Translations under genes and position numbers: made by a program
Shown here: positions 47,989-56,047 of the stretch, one piece after another
How positions within the stretch are numbered: position 1 is the stretch's first letter
How the letters are laid out: each line of letters opens with the position of its first letter
The notes under the pieces: generated by a model
Told to the model about the DNA's origin: nothing
Databases searched by the model: none
The model's input: only the letters and a program-made list of their open reading frames with translations
NCBI GenBank assembly: GCA_963712825.1
Contig: CAVQJP010000013.1
Location: 62,001 to 126,000 of the forward strand
Reading direction: 5' to 3'
DNA: 64,000 nucleotides
From: AP-15 sp963712825
GTDB taxonomy: Bacteria; Pseudomonadota; Alphaproteobacteria; ATCC43930; CGMCC-115725

Positions 47989-48537
47989 ATGTCGGACCCA
48001 TACCTGTCGATGATCGAAGCTTTCGGGTTCAATTTCGCGCCCCAGGGCTGGGCCCTGTGCGCGGGGCAAACCCTGTCGATCGCCCAGAACCAGGCGCTCT
48101 TCGCGCTGCTCGGCACGACGTATGGGGGAAACGGCACGACCACGTTCAACCTTCCTGACCTTCGCGGGCGGCTTGCTTTGGGCTTCGGCCAGGGCTCGGG
48201 GCAGTCGTCCTATGCGCTCGGCGCTGTCGGGGGGCAGGAAGCGCACCAATTACTGGCCAATGAGGTTCCGAGCCATACCCACGGCCTGAACGCCACCAAT
48301 AACGGCCAGGCGAATGGTACCAACGTCCCGAGCGGCGGTGTGCTGATGGGCAGCGGCTACGGCATCGAGGCCAACAACCCGGTCGAAAACATCTACGGCA
48401 ACGCCGCGCCGACGGTCGTGATGGCCGCCGGCGCCGTCGGCGCCGCCGGGGGCGGGCAGCCGCACGAAAACCGGATGCCGTTTCTGACGATCAACTATTG
48501 CATCGCGCTGCAAGGGATTTTTCCATCCCGCAACTGA
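47989..48537 (+). CDS. phage-tail-collar domain protein (Mdp-like), copy 3
   Basis: A 182-residue paralog with FNFAPQGWALCAGQTLSI, FALLGTTYGGNGTTTFN and LPDLRGRLALGFG. It ends NYCIALQGIFPSRN. The ATG at 47989 follows AAGGAG at 47972-47977; the frame is open further upstream, but that part overlaps copy 2 and is not coding-like. Its stop is 16 bp from the convergent DUF6916 gene. A hetero-oligomer of the three paralogs is plausible, as the three are kept together, but this is inferred. Confidence 0.9.
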   Translation: MSDPYLSMIEAFGFNFAPQGWALCAGQTLSIAQNQALFALLGTTYGGNGTTTFNLPDLRGRLALGFGQGSGQSSYALGAVGGQEAHQLLANEVPSHTHGLNATNNGQANGTNVPSGGVLMGSGYGIEANNPVENIYGNAAPTVVMAAGAVGAAGGGQPHENRMPFLTINYCIALQGIFPSRN

Positions 48538-48552
48538 GTTTGCTGCACCGGA

Positions 48553-48852
48553 TCAGTTGAACGCGATCTGGTAATCCTGGTGATCATCCCCTGCCGTGAG
48601 TATCGGGATAACATAGAGTATCAGGACCGGGTCATCGGCGATCGCAATTGGGTGCAGACCCTCGGGCAATACGGGGCTGGGCGGTCCGCGCAGGATCAAC
48701 GAAAACGGTTGGCGCGATGCCGCCTCCCAGCCTGGAAATTGATGCCGGTTGACCGTCACCAACCGCAACCGGAGATCGGTCCCGGCCGGCCGAAACAACT
48801 TTTCGAGATAGGCGGTGAAATCATCGGCGGTGAGTTGATCGATGCTGCTCAT
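48553..48852 (-). CDS. DUF6916-like protein
   Basis: A 99-residue protein beginning SSIDQLTADDFTAYLEKLF, followed by LRLVTVNRH and a beta-rich core (FSLILRGPPSP and VLILYVIPI). It matches my picture of the small DUF6916 family, which tends to be encoded next to stand-alone tail-collar proteins. The ATG at 48852 follows GAGAGGCAC. It is convergent with the third tail-collar gene, 16 bp away. Function is unknown; an accessory or chaperone role for the collar proteins is a guess from context. Confidence 0.7.
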   Translation of the reverse strand: MSSIDQLTADDFTAYLEKLFRPAGTDLRLRLVTVNRHQFPGWEAASRQPFSLILRGPPSPVLPEGLHPIAIADDPVLILYVIPILTAGDDHQDYQIAFN

Positions 48853-48961
48853 CGTGCCTCTCGCGCATCGCCGGTTGGGCCCGGCGGCATCACTGCGGGG
48901 ACGCATATTGGGGGTACGCGAGCCTCGCGCAAAGCCGTGAACAGGCTTCAGTGTTACTGAA

Positions 48962-49483
48962 GTGTCGGCGCCGCGACCCAAGCTGCATATCCGCACCCGG
49001 CACGGCACGGTGGGTTTGCGGCCGGCTGCCGGTGGTCCTGCGGAAGAAGCATTTCTTTATCTGCTCTTCGCCAGCAACCGGGCGGCGGAAATGGCGCTGA
49101 TGCCGATTTCACCGCAGGACCGGGAATTTCTGCTGCAGGTCCAGTTTCGCTCTATGAACGAGACTTACAGACAGAGCTTCCCTGCCGCGTGGTACGACAT
49201 CATCGAACTCGACCGCTGGGCGATCGGCCGCATCGTCCGCGAAGTGCGCGCCGATTGCGTCTATTTCATCGATTTTGCGCTGTTGCCGCAGGTGCAGGGG
49301 CTTGGCATCGGCACGACGGTCTTGGCGGCGGCGCTAGAAGAGCCGCGGCGGCTGCGCCTGCCGGCGCGGCTGCGCTCATTCTCCTATCATCGGGCGGCGC
49401 AGCACCTCTACCACAAGCTCGGGTTTTCGATCGTCGCCGAAGAGCCGCCTCAAATTGTTCTCGAATGGCGGCCGAAGGGCTGA
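48962..49483 (+). CDS. GNAT-family N-acetyltransferase
   Basis: A 173-residue GNAT. The acetyl-CoA pyrophosphate loop is QGLGIG in LLPQVQGLGIGTTVL, and the C-terminal strand-helix is HLYHKLGFSIVAEE, with a catalytic-type Tyr. An unusual N-terminus (LHIRTRHGTVGLRPA) precedes the usual FLYLLFAS segment. The start is GTG at 48962 with a weak ribosome site. It follows the tail-collar/DUF6916 group and is divergent from the DUF6916 gene. Acetylation of a neighbour is speculation; the acceptor is unknown. Confidence 0.85.
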   Translation: MSAPRPKLHIRTRHGTVGLRPAAGGPAEEAFLYLLFASNRAAEMALMPISPQDREFLLQVQFRSMNETYRQSFPAAWYDIIELDRWAIGRIVREVRADCVYFIDFALLPQVQGLGIGTTVLAAALEEPRRLRLPARLRSFSYHRAAQHLYHKLGFSIVAEEPPQIVLEWRPKG

Positions 49484-49559
49484 GTGCCACGAGCCGGGTT
49501 GACCTTGGCTGACGCTCCCGGGAGGATGGACCGAGGTGTGTCGGTAGTGAGGGTCGATC

Positions 49560-51194
49560 GTGTCATCCTCCGGCGGGCATTATGACGCGCTGCATTTGGC
49601 GCGAAACACCGCGAATTTTACCGCGCTGACACCGCTTTCTTTTCTCGCGCGCGCCGCCGCGGTCTATCCCGACAAGCTCGCGATCGTCGATGGTGCGGCG
49701 CGCTACACCTATCGCGAATTCTACGCGCGTTGCCGGCGGCTCGCCGACGCGCTGCGCCGGCGCGGCGTCCGGCCCGGCGACACGGTCGCGGTCATGGCGC
49801 CAAACGTGCCGGCGCTCCTCGAAGCGCATTTCGGCGTGCCGATGGCCGGGGCCGTGCTAAACGCGCTGAACACCCGGCTCGACGCGGGCTCGATCGCCTT
49901 TATCATCGGGCACGGGCAAGCGAAATTGCTGGTCGCCGACCGCGAATTCGCCGCGGTGGTCCGCCCCGCGCTGGCCGAGCTCGGCCGCCCGTTGCCGCTT
50001 GTCGAGATCGACGACGGGACCGGCGCCGAGCCGCTCGGCGGCACCGAATACGAGGCCTTTCTCGGCGAGGGGGATCCCGCCGCCGACTGGCAACACCCCG
50101 CCGACGAGTGGGACCCGATCGCGCTCAACTACACTTCGGGAACGACCGGCAACCCCAAGGGCGTCGTCTATCACCATCGCGGCGCGTTTTTGAATGCGCT
50201 CGGCAACGCGGTCACCTTTGGGCTCGACCGCGGTTCGGTCTATCTGTGGACCCTGCCGATGTTCCATTGCAACGGTTGGACCTATCCGTGGGCGGTGACC
50301 GCGGTAGGCGGGACCCATGTCTGCCTGCGCCGGGTCGACCCGGCCGCGATCTTCGCGCTCATCGCCGAGCATCGCGTGACGCATCTGTGTGGTGCCCCGA
50401 TCGTGCTGAACCTGCTGGCGCATGCGCCCGATGCGGTCAAGCGCCGCTTTGACCACGTGGTCGAGGCCGCGACCGGCGGTGCGGCACCGCCCTCGGCGGT
50501 AATCGAAGCGATGGAGCGGATGGGGTTTCGCGTCACCCATCTCTATGGGCTGACCGAGAGCTACGGCCCGTCGACGGTCTGCGCCTGGCAGGAGGCGTGG
50601 GACGGGTTGCCCGCGGCCGAGCGGGCCGGCCATATGGCGCGGCAAGGGGTCGCGAGCCTGACTCTTGGCGGCCAGCGCGTCGTTGATCCCCAGACAATGG
50701 CCGACGCGCCGGCGAACGGCGTCACTGTCGGCGAGCTGGTGTTGCGCAGCAACACCTTGATGAAAGGCTATCTGAAGAACCCGGCGGCCACCGCGGAAGC
50801 CTTCGATCGGGGCTGGTTTCACACCGGCGACCTTGCGGTCATGCATCCTGACGGCTATGCCGAGATCAAGGACCGGGCCAAGGACATCATCATCTCGGGC
50901 GGCGAAAACATCTCCTCGCTCGAAGTCGAGGAAGCGCTCTACCGCCATCCCCACATCATGGAGGCGGCGGTTGTCGCCCGCCCCGACTCGCAATGGGGCG
51001 AGAGCCCGTGCGCGTTTGTGACCCCGACGCCGGAGGCGCCGCCGCTCGCCGCCGAAGACGTGATCGCCTGGTGCCGCGAACATCTCGCGCACTACAAGGC
51101 GCCGCGGATGGTGGTGTTCGGGCCATTGCCAAAGACCTCGACCGGCAAGGTGCGGAAATACGAATTGCGCGAACGCGCGAAGGGGCTCGTGTAA
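49560..51194 (+). CDS. acyl-CoA synthetase (AMP-forming)
   Basis: A 544-residue acyl-CoA ligase with YTSGTTGNPKGVVYHH (AMP loop), LYGLTESYGPSTVCAW, GWFHTGDLAVMHPDGY and KTSTGKVRKYELRE (C-terminal catalytic Lys). It belongs to the medium/long-chain or aryl acyl-CoA synthetase group close to plant OPC/AAE and bacterial FadD3-like ligases. The GTG at 49560 follows GAGGG. It heads a same-strand group: SDR, APH-like kinase and DUF6285. This arrangement is typical of acyl-CoA dehydrogenase-associated fatty or terpenoid acid catabolism, although no dehydrogenase is in the window. Confidence 0.92.
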   Translation: MSSSGGHYDALHLARNTANFTALTPLSFLARAAAVYPDKLAIVDGAARYTYREFYARCRRLADALRRRGVRPGDTVAVMAPNVPALLEAHFGVPMAGAVLNALNTRLDAGSIAFIIGHGQAKLLVADREFAAVVRPALAELGRPLPLVEIDDGTGAEPLGGTEYEAFLGEGDPAADWQHPADEWDPIALNYTSGTTGNPKGVVYHHRGAFLNALGNAVTFGLDRGSVYLWTLPMFHCNGWTYPWAVTAVGGTHVCLRRVDPAAIFALIAEHRVTHLCGAPIVLNLLAHAPDAVKRRFDHVVEAATGGAAPPSAVIEAMERMGFRVTHLYGLTESYGPSTVCAWQEAWDGLPAAERAGHMARQGVASLTLGGQRVVDPQTMADAPANGVTVGELVLRSNTLMKGYLKNPAATAEAFDRGWFHTGDLAVMHPDGYAEIKDRAKDIIISGGENISSLEVEEALYRHPHIMEAAVVARPDSQWGESPCAFVTPTPEAPPLAAEDVIAWCREHLAHYKAPRMVVFGPLPKTSTGKVRKYELRERAKGLV

Positions 51195-51212
51195 TGACCG
51201 CCCTTGGAGATC

Positions 51213-51287
51213 GAGATTGCTTCGTCGCTGCGCTCCTCGCAATGACAATCACTTACGGTGTCATTGCGAGCGGAGCGAAGCAATCTC
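51213..51287. repeat. palindromic repeat, CATTGCGAGC family (copy A)
   Basis: Arms at 51213-51246 and 51260-51287 are inverted copies (GAGATTGCTTCG... with ...CGAAGCAATCTC; ends CAATGAC and GTCATTGCG), with a 13-nt loop. The same family appears at 63591-63673. It fills the gap between the acyl-CoA synthetase and SDR genes and would form a strong hairpin in the transcript. Confidence 0.85.
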
Positions 51288-51297
51288 GCGCGGGCAG

Positions 51298-52071
51298 ATG
51301 ACGCCGCTGCCGAGCTTTGATCTCGCGGGGCAGGTGGCGCTCGTCACCGGCGCTTCGAGCGGCATCGGCCGGCATCTTGCGTTGCTTCTCGCCGCGGCCG
51401 GGGCGAAGGTGGCGCTTGGGGCGCGGCGCACCGACCTTCTCGCCGAAGCGGCGCGCGAAATCGAAGCCGATGGCGGCGCCGCAGCCCCGATCGCCCTGGA
51501 TGTGACCCGGCCCGACAGCGTCGCCGCCGCGATCGCCGCAGCCGAACAGGCGCTCGGGCCGCTGACACTGCTCGTCAACAGTGCCGGCGTCACCGTCGCC
51601 AAGCCGATGCTCGAGCACACCGAAGCCGACTGGGACTTCGTGCTCGACACCAATCTCAAGGGGCCTTGGCTGACAGCGCAGGAGTTCGCTCGCCATCTGA
51701 TCGACCGCGAACGGCCCGGGCGGATCGTCAACATCGCCTCGGTGCTGGGATCGCGCACGATCGCCCGATTGCCGGCCTACACCGCGGCCAAGGCCGGGCT
51801 GATCCACCTGACCCATGTGCTGGCGATGGAATTGGCGCGTTACGGCATCCTCGTCAACGCGCTCGCCCCCGGTTATGTCGAGACCGATTTCAATCGCGAT
51901 TTTCTGCGCAGCGAACCCGGCAAAAGGCTCGAAGCGCGGATCCCGCTGCGCCGGTTCGCCCGGCCGGACGATCTCGACGGCGCGATGCTGCTGCTGGCGT
52001 CGCCGGCCGGGGCCTACATTACCGGCGCGGTCATAGCGGTCGATGGCGGACACGGCGTCGCCCCGATCTGA
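51298..52071 (+). CDS. SDR-family oxidoreductase
   Basis: A 257-residue classical SDR with TGASSGIG near residue 18, NSAG, catalytic Ser in NIASVLGSR, YTAAK and a C-terminal VDGGHG. The ATG at 51298 immediately follows a palindromic repeat (11 bp after its right arm), and earlier in-frame starts lie inside that repeat. Its last 29 bp overlap the next gene. In this cluster it is likely a 3-hydroxyacyl-CoA or alcohol dehydrogenase, but the substrate is unproven. Confidence 0.92.
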   Translation: MTPLPSFDLAGQVALVTGASSGIGRHLALLLAAAGAKVALGARRTDLLAEAAREIEADGGAAAPIALDVTRPDSVAAAIAAAEQALGPLTLLVNSAGVTVAKPMLEHTEADWDFVLDTNLKGPWLTAQEFARHLIDRERPGRIVNIASVLGSRTIARLPAYTAAKAGLIHLTHVLAMELARYGILVNALAPGYVETDFNRDFLRSEPGKRLEARIPLRRFARPDDLDGAMLLLASPAGAYITGAVIAVDGGHGVAPI

Positions 52072-53113
52072 GCCGCGGGCCGGCGCCGACAGCCGGCGGA
52101 CGGCGCTGGCGCGGTTTCTCGCCGCGGCGAGTGCCGCGCGGGCGTGCGAGATCACCGCCCTGGCGCCGCTTTCCGGGGGGTCGATCCAGGAGAATTGGGG
52201 GATCGACGCCCGGTTTGCCGACGGCATGCTCGATGGCGCGCAACACTTGGTGCTGCGCGCCGCAGCTAACACCGGAGTGCCGTCGAGCCTCGATCGGCTG
52301 CAGGAGTTCGCGGTGTTGAAGGCGGCGTTCGCGGCCGGCGTTACCGTGCCCGAGCCGCTCTTCGCCTGCGCCGACCCCGCGGTTTTCGGCAAGCCGTTTT
52401 TTGTCATGCGCCGGGCTTCGGGCGGTGCTGCGGCGCATCGCATCACCCGCGACCCGGCGCTCGATCCGGCGTTGCCGGAGATTGCCGAGCAGCTCGGCCG
52501 CGAGCTCGCGCGCATCCACACGATTCGGCCGCCGCGGCCCGATCTCGGTTTTCTGAAGCCCGATGAGGATTCGGGGCCGGCCCGCCAGATCGCCGGGTTC
52601 CGCGCCTATCTCGACACCCATCCGGCGCCGCGGCCGGTGCTCGAATGGGGCATGCGCTGGCTCGAAACCCATCTGCCCACGCCCGCCGCGCCGGTGCTGT
52701 GCCATCATGATTTCCGCACCGGCAACTACCTGCTCGACGGGACCAGGCTGACCGGCATTCTCGACTGGGAATTTGCGGGCTGGGGCGATGGGCACGAAGA
52801 CATCGGCTGGTTTTGCAGCAAGGGCTGGCGGTTTGCGCGGTTGGACCGCGAAGCCGGCGGCATCGCCGACCGCGCGCCATTCTACCGCGGCTACGAAAGC
52901 GCGAGCGGCCGGACGGTCGAGCCGAGCCGCGTCCGTTTCTGGGAGGTGCTGGCGAGCGTGCGCTGGGCGGTGATCGCATTGCAGCAGAGCGACCGCCATA
53001 TGGTCGGCGGCGAGCGCAGCCTCGACCTGGCGCTGACCGGGCGGCGTGCCGGCGAATGCGAGCTCGAGATTATGATGCTGCTCGATCCCGGCGGAGCGCC
53101 CGGACATGCGTGA
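52043..53113 (+). CDS. phosphotransferase family protein (APH-like kinase)
   Basis: A 356-residue aminoglycoside-phosphotransferase-fold kinase. The catalytic loop is CHHDFRTGNYLLD and the metal Asp lies in ILDWEFAGWGD. A Gly/Ser loop, ALAPLSGGSIQENW, is near the N-terminus. Such proteins, often annotated as phosphotransferase family or ACAD10-like, accompany acyl-CoA dehydrogenases in bacteria and may phosphorylate hydroxyacyl intermediates, not drugs. It overlaps the SDR by 29 bp and the DUF6285 gene by 8 bp, so all are translationally coupled. Confidence 0.9.
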   Translation: MADTASPRSEPRAGADSRRTALARFLAAASAARACEITALAPLSGGSIQENWGIDARFADGMLDGAQHLVLRAAANTGVPSSLDRLQEFAVLKAAFAAGVTVPEPLFACADPAVFGKPFFVMRRASGGAAAHRITRDPALDPALPEIAEQLGRELARIHTIRPPRPDLGFLKPDEDSGPARQIAGFRAYLDTHPAPRPVLEWGMRWLETHLPTPAAPVLCHHDFRTGNYLLDGTRLTGILDWEFAGWGDGHEDIGWFCSKGWRFARLDREAGGIADRAPFYRGYESASGRTVEPSRVRFWEVLASVRWAVIALQQSDRHMVGGERSLDLALTGRRAGECELEIMMLLDPGGAPGHA

Positions 53114-53575
53114 CCTGCCGGAGGCTCCGGAATTGCTGGCGCTTGCCCGCGACGTGCTGGTCAGCGAACTCTTGCCGTTGCTGCCGCCCGAGCGGCAGCT
53201 CGACGCCCGGCTCGTCGCCAATTGCATGGCGATTGCCGAGCGCGAAGCGACGCCCGACCGCACGGAATGGGCAGAAATCGTTCGGGAGCTTGAAGCGCTT
53301 TACCACAGCGCCGCCCTCACCCACCCAGCCTTGCCGGCTGGGTCCCCCCCTCCCGCATTGCGGGAGAGGGTGCCGAGTGCAACGAGGCGGGTGAAAGGGA
53401 GGCGGGTGAGGGTGCAGCGGAGTTGCTGGGTCAATTCGCCCAGCGCTTGCGCATCGGCGATTTCGAGAATTCGCCGGAGCGCGCAGCGCAAGCCCGCGCT
53501 ATCCTGTGGCGGCTGACGATCGCCGGATTGCGTCTGGCGAACCCGAGATTTCTCGCCGCCAACGGGTTGTCGTAG
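53106..53575 (+). pseudogene. DUF6285 protein gene interrupted by a palindromic repeat
   Basis: The frame from ATG 53106 encodes a DUF6285-like opening (LPEAPELLALARDVLVSELLP) through ALYHSA, then runs into repeat-derived sequence and ends at 53516. The expected C-terminal part (ELLGQFAQRLRIGDFENSPE to LANPRFLAANGLS) is in another frame, ending with TAG at 53573-53575. Removing 101 nt (53313-53413) rejoins the two as YHSA-AAELLGQF. So a repeat insertion has disrupted the gene, or created a 136-residue variant. DUF6285 genes normally follow APH-like kinase genes in acyl-CoA clusters. Confidence 0.75.
53314..53412. repeat. palindromic repeat inserted in a coding region
   Basis: The element is bounded by CCCTCACCC (53314-53322) and its reverse complement GGGTGAGGG (53404-53412). 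Inside are ACCCAGCC/GGCTGGGT and CTCCCGCATTGCGGGAG hairpins. It resembles short palindromic intergenic repeats scattered through many proteobacterial genomes, but here lies within the DUF6285 gene. Confidence 0.8.
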
Positions 53576-53603
53576 CCGGGGCGGCTGCTGGGAGAGGACG
53601 AAC

Positions 53604-54689
53604 GTGCCGCAATCCCGTGTCCGCCAGGCGATCGACGCCTTTGCCGCCGGCGAGATCGTCGTCGTCACCGACGATGACGACCGCGAGAACGAGGGCGACC
53701 TGATCCTGGCGGCGGTGCATGCGACGCCGGAAAAGATGGCGTTCGTCGTCCGCCATACCTGCGGCATCGTCTGCGCGCCGCTGACCGGCGAGATCGCACG
53801 GCGGCTGAACCTGGCGCCGATGGTCGCCGACAACGACGCGATCCACGGCACCGCCTTTACAGTTTCGGTCGACTACCGCCACGGCACGACGACCGGCATC
53901 TCAGCCGACGACCGCACCGCGACAATCCGCAATCTCGCCAACAACAATGCCGGGCGCGCCGACTTCGTGCGGCCGGGCCATATCTTTCCGCTGATCGCCA
54001 AGGATGGCGGGGTGTTGATGCGCTCCGGTCATACCGAGGCGGCGGTCGATTTTTGCCGGCTTTCCGACCTCGAGCCGGTGGCGGCGATTTGCGAGTTGGT
54101 CAACGACGACGGCAGCGTCATGCGCGGTCCGCAAGTCGCGGCCTTTGCCAAAAAGCACGCTTTGCAGCGCATTTCGGTGGCCGATTTGATCGCCTACCGC
54201 CAGGCGCGCGAAAAACTCGTGACCCGGGTTGCCGAGTTCAAGGTCGCAAGCGACATCGGCGAGCTTGCCGGCTATGCCTATGTGACGCCGTTCGACAAGG
54301 TGCATCACTACGCCTTCGTCTACGGCAATATCGGCGACGGCAACAACGTCCCGACCCGCCTGCACCGCGCCAACGTGCTCGAAGACGTGTTCAGCGGGGC
54401 GAAGCCGATCCACGCGGCGCTCGACCGGTTCAAGGCAGCGGGCCAAGGGGTCCTCGTCTATCTGCGCGACGGCACCTCGGGAGTGCCGACTTCGACCGTC
54501 GGCGAGGAGGCGACGCCGTCCGAGCGCGAGCGCAATGTGCAATGGCGCGAGGTGGGGCTCGGCGCGCAAATCCTGCGCGACCTGCGGATTTCGTCGATCC
54601 AGCTGCTGGCAACCCGCTCGCGCACCTATGTCGGGCTGGCCGGGTTCGGGATCGAGATCGTCGAGACCGAGCCGCTCGAAGGCGAATAG
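53604..54689 (+). CDS. ribB: 3,4-dihydroxy-2-butanone-4-phosphate synthase fused to a degenerate GTP cyclohydrolase II-like domain
   Basis: A 361-residue protein. Residues about 1-205 form DHBP synthase, with all key motifs: DDDDRENEGDL, HTCGIVC, TTGISADDR, RPGHIFPL and GHTEAAVDF. It converts ribulose 5-phosphate to the four-carbon riboflavin precursor. The C-terminal part resembles GTP cyclohydrolase II but lacks its zinc Cys ligands: where RibA has a Cys-containing loop and RCDCG, this reads LHRANVLEDVFSGAKP. It should therefore not make the pyrimidine precursor, as in RibBX-type proteins. The GTG start at 53604 follows GAGAGGA. Confidence 0.92.
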   Translation: MPQSRVRQAIDAFAAGEIVVVTDDDDRENEGDLILAAVHATPEKMAFVVRHTCGIVCAPLTGEIARRLNLAPMVADNDAIHGTAFTVSVDYRHGTTTGISADDRTATIRNLANNNAGRADFVRPGHIFPLIAKDGGVLMRSGHTEAAVDFCRLSDLEPVAAICELVNDDGSVMRGPQVAAFAKKHALQRISVADLIAYRQAREKLVTRVAEFKVASDIGELAGYAYVTPFDKVHHYAFVYGNIGDGNNVPTRLHRANVLEDVFSGAKPIHAALDRFKAAGQGVLVYLRDGTSGVPTSTVGEEATPSERERNVQWREVGLGAQILRDLRISSIQLLATRSRTYVGLAGFGIEIVETEPLEGE

Positions 54690-54719
54690 CGCAGCGGCGA
54701 TCCGATGAAGGGAGCAGCG

Positions 54720-56000
54720 ATGCGTTCGGCCAACCGGCTGCACTACGCCTGGGTCGTCGCCGGCGTCACCTTCCTCGTCGGCCTATTGACCGCGGGCGTG
54801 CGCGCGGCACCCGGGGTGCTGATCGTCCCGCTCGAGCACGAATTCGACTGGTCGCCGGCGACGATCTCCTTCGCCATCGGCGTCAACCTTCTGCTTTACG
54901 GTCTTGTCGGTCCGTTTGCCGCTGCGGTGATGGACCGTTTTGGCGTGCGTCGCACGATGACCCTCGCGCTGGTGGTGACTGCGGCGGCGGTGGCGATGTC
55001 GCCGGCGATGCGCCAGGCGTGGCAGCTGGTCCTGCTCTGGGGTGTCGTCGTCGGCCTCGCCACCGGCGTGATCGGCGCCTTTATCGCCGCCTATATCGCG
55101 GCGCGCTGGTTCCGCCGCCGCCAGGGGCTGGTGGTCGGGCTTTTGACTGCCGCCAATGCTGCGGGGCAGCTCGTTTTCCTGCCGAACCTTGCCGAGCTCG
55201 TCACCCATTTCGGCTGGCGGGTGATGTCGCTGGTTCTCGCGGGCACGGTGGCGGCTTTTGTCCCGCTTATCGTGCTTTTGATGCGCGACCGGCCGCGTGA
55301 CCTGGGGCTGACCCCGTATGGCGCGGAAGGGGAACCGATTGCCGCGCCAAAGCCGGCCGGAAACCCGCTCACGGTTGCCTTTGGCGCGCTGCGAACCGGG
55401 GTCGGCAAGCGCGATTTCTGGCTGATCGCGGGCGGCTACTTTGTGTGCGGCGCTACCACCAACGGACTGATCGGCACCCATTTGATCCCGGCCTGCGTCG
55501 ATCATGGGTTGAGCGAGGTGGCGGGGGCGGGGCTGCTCGCGGCGGCGGGCGTCTTCAGCTTTGTCGGCGGGACGTTGTCGGGCTGGCTCAGCGACCGCTG
55601 CGACAACCGGCTGCTGCTCGCCTGGTATTACGGGCTGCGTGGTCTGGCGCTGATGTATCTGCCCTTTGCGTTTGGCATGTCGATTTACGGTTTGCCGCTG
55701 TTCGCGGTGTTTTACGGTCTTGACTGGATCGCCAGCGTGCCGCCGACGGTGCGCCTGCTCAACCGCGTCGTCGGGACCGAGAAAACCGGCATCATGGTCG
55801 CCTGGATCACCGTCATTCACCAGATCGGAGGCGCCTCCGCGGCTTATCTCGGCGGCGTCTCGCGCGGCGTCTTCGGCACTTATCTCGAGGCGTTCATGGT
55901 GGCCGGCCTGCTGCTGATCGGGGCCGCGCTGATGGTGCTGTTCATCGGCGTCGGCGGACGCGAGCCCGAACCGGTCGACGCGGCGCTTGCCGCGCAATAG
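54720..56000 (+). CDS. MFS transporter, monocarboxylate/oxalate-formate antiporter-like
   Basis: A 426-residue 12-helix transporter. The N-terminal segment YAWVVAGVTFLVGLLTAGVRAAPG and the first-half motif FGVRRTMTLALVV are typical of the OFA/MCT branch of the MFS. The ATG at 54720 was chosen because AGGGAG sits 8 bp before it; an ATG at 54705 is possible. It lies 30 bp after ribB on the same strand. Carboxylate uptake is the likely class, but the substrate is not predictable. Confidence 0.9.
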   Translation: MRSANRLHYAWVVAGVTFLVGLLTAGVRAAPGVLIVPLEHEFDWSPATISFAIGVNLLLYGLVGPFAAAVMDRFGVRRTMTLALVVTAAAVAMSPAMRQAWQLVLLWGVVVGLATGVIGAFIAAYIAARWFRRRQGLVVGLLTAANAAGQLVFLPNLAELVTHFGWRVMSLVLAGTVAAFVPLIVLLMRDRPRDLGLTPYGAEGEPIAAPKPAGNPLTVAFGALRTGVGKRDFWLIAGGYFVCGATTNGLIGTHLIPACVDHGLSEVAGAGLLAAAGVFSFVGGTLSGWLSDRCDNRLLLAWYYGLRGLALMYLPFAFGMSIYGLPLFAVFYGLDWIASVPPTVRLLNRVVGTEKTGIMVAWITVIHQIGGASAAYLGGVSRGVFGTYLEAFMVAGLLLIGAALMVLFIGVGGREPEPVDAALAAQ

Positions 56001-56047
56001 CGGCCGGCCGCCACCCTCGTCACCGCGCAAGGGGCAGAGAGCATCGG

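Noticed and set aside
46878..48537. Prophage or tail-fibre cassette
   Set aside because: Only tail-collar-like genes are present, with no other phage structural, lysis or integration genes nearby.
52043..53113. Aminoglycoside resistance gene
   Set aside because: It has an APH fold, but position in an acyl-CoA cluster and family features point to a metabolic kinase.
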